Of a DNA stretch of 64,000 bases, positions 59,101 to 64,000 are shown piece by piece. A program made the translations under genes and the position numbers. The stretch is from an uncultured Pseudomonadales bacterium. Its GTDB lineage: Bacteria > Pseudomonadota > Gammaproteobacteria > Pseudomonadales > Cellvibrionaceae. Position 1 is the first letter of the stretch. Every line of letters begins with the position of its first letter. Under the pieces are notes generated by a model that was given only the letters and a program-made list of their open reading frames with translations, ran no database searches and was not told the origin of the DNA. The DNA is taken from NCBI GenBank assembly GCA_947488935.1, contig CANLBN010000002.1, forward strand, positions 496,001-560,000, given 5' to 3'.

Positions 59101-59535
59101 TGGGCGCCTCCTTCGGCACTACATCCTACTATTGATGTACACGCACCCTTAGTCTTTGATTTAGTTGATACTTGGAATGGCATAGCAATTGGTGGTTGTA
59201 CATACCATGTGAACCATCCAGGAGGCAGAAGTTATGATACTTTTCCTGTTAATGCCTTTGAGGCAGAGTCTCGCCGTGTTAATCGCTTTTGGGATTATAA
59301 CCACAGTCCTGGAACAATTAAGGGTGAAAGAGCAGACATAATAAAAACACAGAACAGATTTACAGAGCAAGGCGGAAAATTACAGGAGGAGCCTAACAAA
59401 GAGGGGACTCGCGAGGAAAATTACCGAGTCTTTTTCGTCCACAGTACTGAACCACGTCCAATGGAGCCACCAAAAGAAGAGGTTTCAGAAGATTACCCAT
59501 ACACATTGGATTTAAGAAAAGGGCCCGAATTCTAG
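56161..59535 (+). CDS. Transglutaminase-like / DUF2126 fusion protein
   Basis: A 1124-residue two-part protein. Residues 1-290 form a transglutaminase-like domain with its N-terminal beta region (YKFDRRVNLSPHVVRLRP). The papain-like triad is intact: Cys181 (GSCRDSAWL), His230 (DLHAWCEV) and Asp246 (GLDPTSG). Residues about 320-1110 are DUF2126, including LTMGGEPTFVS, HTGTGGGNHVTIGGA and LGLLEFRGFEMPPH. I recall DUF2126 being related to COOH-NH2 ligases of the glutamine-synthetase-like superfamily. One chain would then hold a protease or transferase and a ligase. Length is typical. No signal peptide is seen. Confidence 0.88.
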   Translation: MTIRVAVHHNTYYKFDRRVNLSPHVVRLRPAPHTRTPLHGYTLKVLPENHFINWQQDPFGNYQARLVFPEKTDHFSVEVEVLADMTVINPFDFFVEEEAQEFPFEYEEDLKQELLPYLEIKEKGEQLVKWLEKFKDKKDVPINDFLVEINQALEKQINYTIRMEPGIQDCETTLEKELGSCRDSAWLLVQIFRHLGLAARFTSGYLVQLTSDVKSLDGPSGPEADFTDLHAWCEVYLPGAGWVGLDPTSGLFASEGHIPLACTPNPSSAAPITGFTDECEVEFEFSNEVVRILEDPRVTKPYTDYQWAQINKLGEAVDKELLKEDVRLTMGGEPTFVSVDDMESDQWNTAALGDDKLRLSKELLFKLRDSFSKGGLLHYGQGKWYPGEEIPRWALGCFWREDDKPLWKNNKLIGHIDTDYGFTRKEARKFLQSLCQSLLVPMNYIISTFEDASYYLLKEQELPENIDLYDEDLTLDLERKRLAKLLKDGLNHPSGFVLPLEWNGSGKHWSSCHWPVRRGRLIAIPGDSPMGLRLPLESLPHATEQELYRPAADPFEEDKEPPKVNKAPKVMTQLIRTALTIEPRNGCLFIFLPPLQSFNDYCNLIEAIEATAEKLNMPVILEGYEPPSHSSLKSFKITPDPGVIEVNIHPSSSWGELVEKTHILYEQARLCRLGTEKFMVDGRHTGTGGGNHVTIGGAKSADSPLLRRPELLQSLITFWQHHPSLSYLFSGMFIGPTSQAPRVDEGRDEVLYELEVAFQQVPKGETNEPWLVDRIFRNLLVDITGNTHRAEFCIDKLYAPGSATGRLGLLEFRGFEMPPHARMSLVQMLLLRCLVARFWSQPYKHKLVRWGTRLHDQFLLPHYIWSDIKEVIADLQGHGFDFKLEWLLPFEEFRFPHYGRVQIEDIEIELRWGIEPWHVLGEEVGQQGTTRYVDSSVERLQVRVTGINSERYILTCNDRRVPLRATGKQGEFIAGVRYRAWAPPSALHPTIDVHAPLVFDLVDTWNGIAIGGCTYHVNHPGGRSYDTFPVNAFEAESRRVNRFWDYNHSPGTIKGERADIIKTQNRFTEQGGKLQEEPNKEGTREENYRVFFVHSTEPRPMEPPKEEVSEDYPYTLDLRKGPEF

Positions 59536-59553
59536 TCGCTGAATGTGCAGCGA
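59536..59553. terminator. Stem-loop between convergent genes
   Basis: TCGCTG-AATGTG-CAGCGA exactly fills the 18 bases between the two stop codons. It could act for both converging transcripts, although no long T-run follows on either strand. Confidence 0.4.
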
Positions 59554-60177
59554 TTAGGCGGTGACCTCTTGCATAAACTCAATAAATTTTTCTATATTAA
59601 TGTGGAAGTCATTAAAAGCGACTCGTCCGTTTGGGTCGATGACAACAACCCATGGAGTACCTCCTGTCCTGTAGGCCGCCATAGTTTTTGGAACGCGCCC
59701 TATATCATTGTGGGGTAAGTCACTATTGCCTGCATCATGCCCAAAAGGTAAGTCTAATTCGTATCGCAGTTGATTTTTACGTAAAGCGTCTGCTGTATTT
59801 GTCGAAAAACCTTCAAAGGTTGTTTGAATAACGGCACTAACAACTTTGCTATCGTCTGGGAATGCGGCCCTTAATTTTTGCAGGTTAGGAAAACCTATAG
59901 AGTGGCATGCAGGGCACCAATCTTGGAAGCACTTCAAGTATACCCACTTACCTTTTTGTACCAACACAGAAAATGGCTGTTGCTCTTTGCCGTTAGCATC
60001 TATCCAATAGGGTACAGAGAGTTCTGGTGCAGGTACGCCTTTAATACCTCTTGTATTTTGTGCTTTGAGTAAAGGAGCGATAGTTCCAGAAGCTATTGCA
60101 GCACCGCCTATTAATCCGGATTTAATCAGTGAGCGTCTGGAGAAGTTAGTTTGAATAGTATTGTGAGCCATGCGCAT
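59554..60177 (-). CDS. Tat-exported thioredoxin-like protein
   Basis: A 207-residue protein with a twin-arginine signal (SRRSLIK at 13-19, hydrophobic stretch to about 38) followed by a thioredoxin fold of the TlpA/AhpC type. The redox motif is WCPAC (Cys88 and Cys91). The cis-proline segment GGTPWVVVID near 180 is present. It is likely a periplasmic disulfide reductase or isomerase. The ATG at 60177 is used; the second ATG at 60171 has better spacing from AAAGG and is possible. It converges on the DUF2126 gene. Confidence 0.82.
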   Translation of the reverse strand: MRMAHNTIQTNFSRRSLIKSGLIGGAAIASGTIAPLLKAQNTRGIKGVPAPELSVPYWIDANGKEQQPFSVLVQKGKWVYLKCFQDWCPACHSIGFPNLQKLRAAFPDDSKVVSAVIQTTFEGFSTNTADALRKNQLRYELDLPFGHDAGNSDLPHNDIGRVPKTMAAYRTGGTPWVVVIDPNGRVAFNDFHINIEKFIEFMQEVTA

Positions 60178-60317
60178 TAACCTTTAGGGTTAGATTAAAG
60201 GTTATAGGCTAAAGTAAGGCTGATAAGTTCCCTTTTTAGGTATAAATAGCCAAATAAAATCGCGTTGTACTGTACTACGACGGAATAGTTACTAATGAGG
60301 CAGTTTATAATGGGAGA

Positions 60318-61277
60318 TTAAATCGATAACTCACCAGAGTGACTACTGCTATTTTCATTTTCATAAAAATCAACACGGTTACGACCATTCTCTTTTGCGT
60401 GATAGAGCGCTTTATCGGCCTCTTGTTTTAATTGATGCGTGCTTACACCGGGTCGTAAATGCGTGCCACCAATACTTACCGTTATTTTTATGGGTAGCCC
60501 TTTATTATCAACTAACGCCAAGTTTTCAATATTCTCGCGTATGCGTTCAGAAATAATAGTCGAGCCAAGAGGAGTTGTTTTATTTAACAATACGAGAAAT
60601 TCTTCTCCGCCGTAGCGAAAGGCCATATCTGTTTGTCGTGTTGTTGAATTAATGCTTTCGGCAACATGCTTAATGACATAGTCACCAATATCATGCCCAT
60701 AAGTATCGTTTACCTTTTTAAAGAAGTCGATATCTATCATTAGCACGCCAAGGTCTTGCTCGTATCTTTGTGCCATTTGCCACTGATACTCTAAGGAGTG
60801 TTCCAATGCCCCACGATTACCTAAGCCAGTTAGCGGGTCGCTAAGGGCTTGATTAAGTGCATCTCGATAATTCAGTGCATTACGTAATGGGTATACAAGT
60901 GTGCTTAATAGGTTTTCCAGTTGAGCTAACTCGGCTTCTGAAAAGCGTTGCTTGCGAGAAAAGCTAATATTGCCTAGATATTGTTGTTGAATATTTAAGG
61001 AGTAATCACAATTGTGCGAATTCGTTGTCCCCAATTTTATTTCAATATTCTTAATTTGGTTGATAAACTGGCAACTGCCTAGTTTTAGCAAGTGTTGAAT
61101 TTGACCAAAAAATAATTCAAATAAGGGCTCTATTTCAATCGTAGTCTGTAATAAAGACGTTAATTTGTATTGCGCATTTGCCCCTAATTCTTGCTGGACA
61201 GCTTGAGCAATAGAGTAGTCTGCAGCTTGATATTCCTGCTGAGGAGAACTTGATCGTGAACTGACGATTGAGGCCAT
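60318..61277 (-). CDS. Diguanylate cyclase (GGDEF)
   Basis: Makes c-di-GMP. The C-terminal GGDEF domain carries an intact GGEEF at 223-227 with DPLTGLGNR at 147-155 before it. The allosteric I-site RQTD (214-217) stands five residues ahead, so product inhibition is likely. Residues 25-135 form an unidentified sensory region, possibly GAF-like. No membrane helix is seen, so it is cytoplasmic. A PilZ protein that could read c-di-GMP is encoded at 46562. Confidence 0.92.
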   Translation of the reverse strand: MASIVSSRSSSPQQEYQAADYSIAQAVQQELGANAQYKLTSLLQTTIEIEPLFELFFGQIQHLLKLGSCQFINQIKNIEIKLGTTNSHNCDYSLNIQQQYLGNISFSRKQRFSEAELAQLENLLSTLVYPLRNALNYRDALNQALSDPLTGLGNRGALEHSLEYQWQMAQRYEQDLGVLMIDIDFFKKVNDTYGHDIGDYVIKHVAESINSTTRQTDMAFRYGGEEFLVLLNKTTPLGSTIISERIRENIENLALVDNKGLPIKITVSIGGTHLRPGVSTHQLKQEADKALYHAKENGRNRVDFYENENSSSHSGELSI

Positions 61278-61751
61278 ACTTTTCTACCTTTAAATTAATC
61301 TCTCGTTACTAAAACTATTAATAGTGCCTTCCATCTATTTTGAGGTTTTGTTTTATCACTATTAATGACACTGTTTCCTTGACATAAATTTACCACTCGA
61401 AACTATTAATGCTAAACTTGTGCCAACTTTATTTACTTGTAAAAATTATTATAAATCAATCACTTAAAAATAATTTAAATTTAAGTGTTAACTTTAGTCA
61501 GTATTTTGACTGCTTATTTTCTCCTCTTACCATGAAAAAGCGGTAAATTACTGCCGATCTGTAAAATAAGGGCATTTTTTATATTAAAAGTATAAATGTT
61601 GTGCTTTTATGTCAAATTTTTAGTAAATTACTACTAATTGTAGTGTTTTATGTTAATTGCTGTGCGGCAAGCGTCAAGCTATCGACTTTTTGACTCGCTT
61701 GATAGACATCAATTGCTTCATGGTAAAACTATTGACTAGTTGAGATGTTGG
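61278..61751. promoter_or_regulatory. Flavodoxin upstream region with repeated GTAAATTACT
   Basis: About 470 AT-rich bases without a credible gene, between divergent starts. The 10-mer GTAAATTACT occurs twice, within CGGTAAATTACTGCCG (61541-61556) and TAGTAAATTACTA (61621-61633), each with dyad symmetry. They lie 120-210 bases before the flavodoxin gene and could be regulator sites. No clear promoter pair was identified. Confidence 0.35.
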
Positions 61752-62267
61752 ATGAAAATTGGGTTATTTTTTGGCAGTGATGAAGGTAATACAGAATCAG
61801 TTGCCTATCGAATTGAATCTCAATTTGAGGAATCAATGGTAGATGTGCATGATATCGCTGATGTTACACAATTAGACTTTGCTAATTATCAATTAATGAT
61901 ATTAGGCATCCCAACATGGGATTTTGGTCAGATACAATCAGATTGGGAGGAGTTTTGGGATGATCTCGAAGAAATAGACTTCTCTGGAAAAACAGTTGCG
62001 TTATTTGGGCTTGGGGATCAGTTTGGCTATGGCGATTATTTTTTAGATGCCATGGGCATGTTACACGATGTACTGGTGAATAATGGCGCAAAAATAATTG
62101 GCTTTTGGCCAACAGAGGGCTATGAATTTGAAGCCTCTAAAGCGTTTGATGAAACAACTAAGCAGTTTGTTGGGCTCGCTCTGGATGAAGACCAACAAGA
62201 AGATCTTACTGATAGCCGAATTCAGCAGTGGTGTGAGAAGCTTAAACAGTCGCTTAATAGTGAATAA
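61752..62267 (+). CDS. fldA: Long-chain flavodoxin
   Basis: An FMN electron carrier of 171 residues. The phosphate loop GSDEGNTE (8-15), the tryptophan-containing FMN loop IPTWDFGQ near 56-63 and LGDQFGYGDYF near 90-100 identify a long-chain flavodoxin (the loop insert around 115-135 is present). The acidic surface is typical. It probably donates electrons to radical-SAM or anaerobic-type enzymes. ATG 61752 is preferred to a TTG four codons upstream. The gene is convergent with cmoB, five bases away. Confidence 0.92.
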   Translation: MKIGLFFGSDEGNTESVAYRIESQFEESMVDVHDIADVTQLDFANYQLMILGIPTWDFGQIQSDWEEFWDDLEEIDFSGKTVALFGLGDQFGYGDYFLDAMGMLHDVLVNNGAKIIGFWPTEGYEFEASKAFDETTKQFVGLALDEDQQEDLTDSRIQQWCEKLKQSLNSE

Positions 62268-62272
62268 ATTTT

Positions 62273-63259
62273 TTATAGGTCGGCAATAAAGGTAGCGCGT
62301 AGTGGTGCAGGGTGGCCTTCTACTGTTTTTGTGTGATCTTTGGGGTCTAAAAAATCCTGTAAGGACTGAAAGCGCATCCACTGGGTACTGCGCTGTTCTT
62401 CGATAGTTGTTTTGCTGATATCTATTACAGAGGCGTTAGCGAAACCTACCTTGCTTAGCCAACTCAATAATGTGGGTGCAGAGGGCAAAAACCAGACATT
62501 TCTCATCATCGCATAGCGGTCCTCAGGGACTAAGCATTCGCCCAATTTTCCATCAATAATCAGTGTTTCTAATACCAACTGCCCACCAGGTTTGAGTGTC
62601 GCTTTTAACTCTCGTAGATGATCCATAGGAGAGCGACGGTGGTAAAGTACACCCATCGAAAACGTCGTATCAAAAAACTGTAAATTTTCGGGTAAGGCCT
62701 CAATACCAATAGGCAATACATCGACAGGTATTTGACCCAAAAAGTGTTTGAGCATGAGAAACTGGACCACAAATCGCGGCGATGGGTCTATTCCGATAAC
62801 TTGTTGGGCTGATTCACCTAACATTCGTAAGCAATGGTAACCATTACCACAACCCACATCTAAAACACGTCTATTGGCTAAGGGGTTAATATGCTTGGTC
62901 ACTCGATCCCATTTCCAGTCTGAGCGCCACTCGGTGTCAATATCAATACCAAATAAGGAATAGGGGCCTTTGCGCCAAGGGATCAATTGTTCAAACAAAC
63001 CTTGAATATGTTGTTGTTGAGAACTGCTGATTTCTGAGGATATACCTATACTGACACCATGCTTTAGCTCAACTTCTTTAGCACGTAGTTCGGGTAATTG
63101 TTTGAGTGCATCGACCCACTGGTGCAAATCTCCAAAACGTTGAAAGCTTAAGCCTTGGTCAATTTGAGGGCGTAGTTGCTGTGCCCAGTCAGAGCGTTGC
63201 TCATGCTCTAAAAAACGCAGTAGAGATGCATAGTAGTTAATCATTGATGAATATTTCAC
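62273..63259 (-). CDS. cmoB: tRNA U34 carboxymethyltransferase CmoB
   Basis: Transfers a carboxymethyl group from carboxy-SAM to 5-hydroxyuridine-34 of tRNA, giving cmo5U. The Rossmann motif RRVLDVGCGNGYHCLRML is near residues 131-148. The preceding ALKQLPELRAKEVEL region and the KWDRVTKHI segment are family-specific. Length 328 is normal. It follows cmoA by 15 bases and depends on its product. Confidence 0.95.
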   Translation of the reverse strand: MKYSSMINYYASLLRFLEHEQRSDWAQQLRPQIDQGLSFQRFGDLHQWVDALKQLPELRAKEVELKHGVSIGISSEISSSQQQHIQGLFEQLIPWRKGPYSLFGIDIDTEWRSDWKWDRVTKHINPLANRRVLDVGCGNGYHCLRMLGESAQQVIGIDPSPRFVVQFLMLKHFLGQIPVDVLPIGIEALPENLQFFDTTFSMGVLYHRRSPMDHLRELKATLKPGGQLVLETLIIDGKLGECLVPEDRYAMMRNVWFLPSAPTLLSWLSKVGFANASVIDISKTTIEEQRSTQWMRFQSLQDFLDPKDHTKTVEGHPAPLRATFIADL

Positions 63260-63274
63260 TAAAAAAGGTGGAGT

Positions 63275-64000
63275 TTAAGATTTAATAGCAATCAGTGAGG
63301 CAAATGTCATGCATTGAAACCACGTGTCGGCGCTATTAAAACCGACGGCTTTTAACCTCTCTTTATGGTATTCGAGGGTCTCTGGCTTTAGTACTTCTTC
63401 AAGTGCTGTTCTTTTTTGCGCGATTTCAAGATCGCTGTAGCCATTGGCTCGTTTGAAATTATGATAAAGATCCGTCATTAATTGCTGATGAGGCTTATCA
63501 TCGAAAACGACTTTTTCAGATAAAAGTAACACGCCATTGGGTAGTAAGCCGTCATAAATTTTTTGTAAAAGTGCTAAACGTTTCTCTAGGGGGATAAACT
63601 GCAAGGTGAAGTTTAATACCACCATTGATGAATTTTCGATGGAAACGTCTTCGATATCACTACAATATAAAGTAATGGGGGTTAGTGGTGATTCATTTTC
63701 CTTAACTGCGTTATTTGTCGAGGCGCTCACGACCTTTTCGCAGCGTGCGATCATTGCTTTTGAATTATCGACACTGATGATCTGGCAATTATCGGCTTCT
63801 ATGCCGCCACGCATTGCCAGACTTGCCGCCCCAAGAGAGGATCCCAAGTCATAACAGGTGCTGTTTGCCTGTACATAACGCCCTGCTAAATCACTAATCA
63901 TTCCCAATATAGTGTTATATCCAGGAACAGATCGCGTAATCATGTCAGGAAAGACATTAACGACCTCGTCATTAAAGCTAAAATGACTGATATCAGTAAG
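63275..64000 (-). CDS. cmoA: Carboxy-S-adenosyl-L-methionine synthase CmoA, cut by window edge
   Basis: Makes carboxy-SAM from SAM and prephenate for CmoB. The SAM-binding segment CYDLGSSLGAASLAMRGG is visible. The frame is open from the edge at 64000, reading SFNDEVVNVFPDM before MITRSVPGYN, which matches the conserved CmoA N-terminus. The internal ATG at 63943 is therefore not the start and only a few residues are missing. Downstream, cmoB follows after 15 bases. Confidence 0.95.
   Translation of the reverse strand, partial: LTDISHFSFNDEVVNVFPDMITRSVPGYNTILGMISDLAGRYVQANSTCYDLGSSLGAASLAMRGGIEADNCQIISVDNSKAMIARCEKVVSASTNNAVKENESPLTPITLYCSDIEDVSIENSSMVVLNFTLQFIPLEKRLALLQKIYDGLLPNGVLLLSEKVVFDDKPHQQLMTDLYHNFKRANGYSDLEIAQKRTALEEVLKPETLEYHKERLKAVGFNSADTWFQCMTFASLIAIKS

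Noticed and set aside
63275..63943. CmoA as a complete gene starting at the ATG at 63943
   Set aside because: The frame continues to the window edge with conserved CmoA residues, so the gene is cut, not short.

Overview
The window looks like a chromosomal core region of a marine, AT-rich gammaproteobacterium. The protein set (PepN, RnhA-DnaQ, MnmA-HflD, LolCDE, CmoAB, Bat/MoxR cluster) and several gene orders resemble Pseudomonas and relatives. Examples are nadK / phosphoesterase / rhomboid / DUF1315 / pepN and PilZ / lolC / lolD / lolE / DUF2062. A Cellvibrionales or Spongiibacteraceae-type bacterium is my best guess, but that is inference. I saw no tRNA, rRNA, CRISPR array, insertion sequence, integrase or phage gene.

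Layout. Positions 1-12915 (mostly + strand): a coiled-coil protein of unknown function, an ACC deaminase/D-cysteine desulfhydrase-like PLP enzyme, a cNMP-binding/rhodanese protein, a DUF1853 protein (- strand), NAD kinase, a metallophosphoesterase, a rhomboid protease, a YeaC-like protein, aminopeptidase N, a YafS-like methyltransferase, RNase HI and DnaQ. Positions 12970-20029 (- strand): a compact MoxR / DUF58 / DUF4381 / BatA / BatB-TPR / BatD operon with a candidate promoter. Positions 20047-22077 (- strand): mnmA-hflD, followed by the terminator of the neighbouring doxX gene. Positions 22129-24353: a DoxX-family gene divergent from an ECF sigma factor and an overlapping membrane protein that is a likely anti-sigma. 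A large chemoreceptor follows, then a complete five-gene LivKHMGF-type ABC transporter with a Tat-exported binding protein, closed by a strong terminator.

Positions 32680-38903 hold an AddB-like PD-(D/E)XK nuclease translationally coupled to murI, a TPR protein, rmuC and a DUF2489 protein. Positions 39082-46132 form the thiamine operon: a TPP riboswitch, then thiC-thiO-thiS-thiG-thiDE(fusion)-thiF/moeB-rhodanese. Its genes make HMP-P and the thiazole phosphate and join them. Positions 46154-50606 carry a small secreted protein, a PilZ protein and the LolCDE lipoprotein-release system, followed by a DUF2062 protein. Positions 51667-53392 encode an OlsB-OlsA pair, which predicts ornithine lipid synthesis.

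The least understood part is 53695-59535: a circularly permuted ATP-grasp protein, an alpha-E protein and a 1124-residue transglutaminase-DUF2126 protein. Together they form a predicted but uncharacterised peptide-ligase system. The window ends with a Tat-exported thioredoxin-like protein, a diguanylate cyclase with an intact I-site, a long-chain flavodoxin, cmoB and a cmoA cut by the right edge.

Several starts were moved from the longest open frame to better supported positions: hflD to a TTG with a good Shine-Dalgarno, DUF58 to the ATG just after moxR, and thiC, pepN, flavodoxin, PilZ and others to internal ATGs. All functional names come from reading the translated sequence and recalling family features. 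No search was run.
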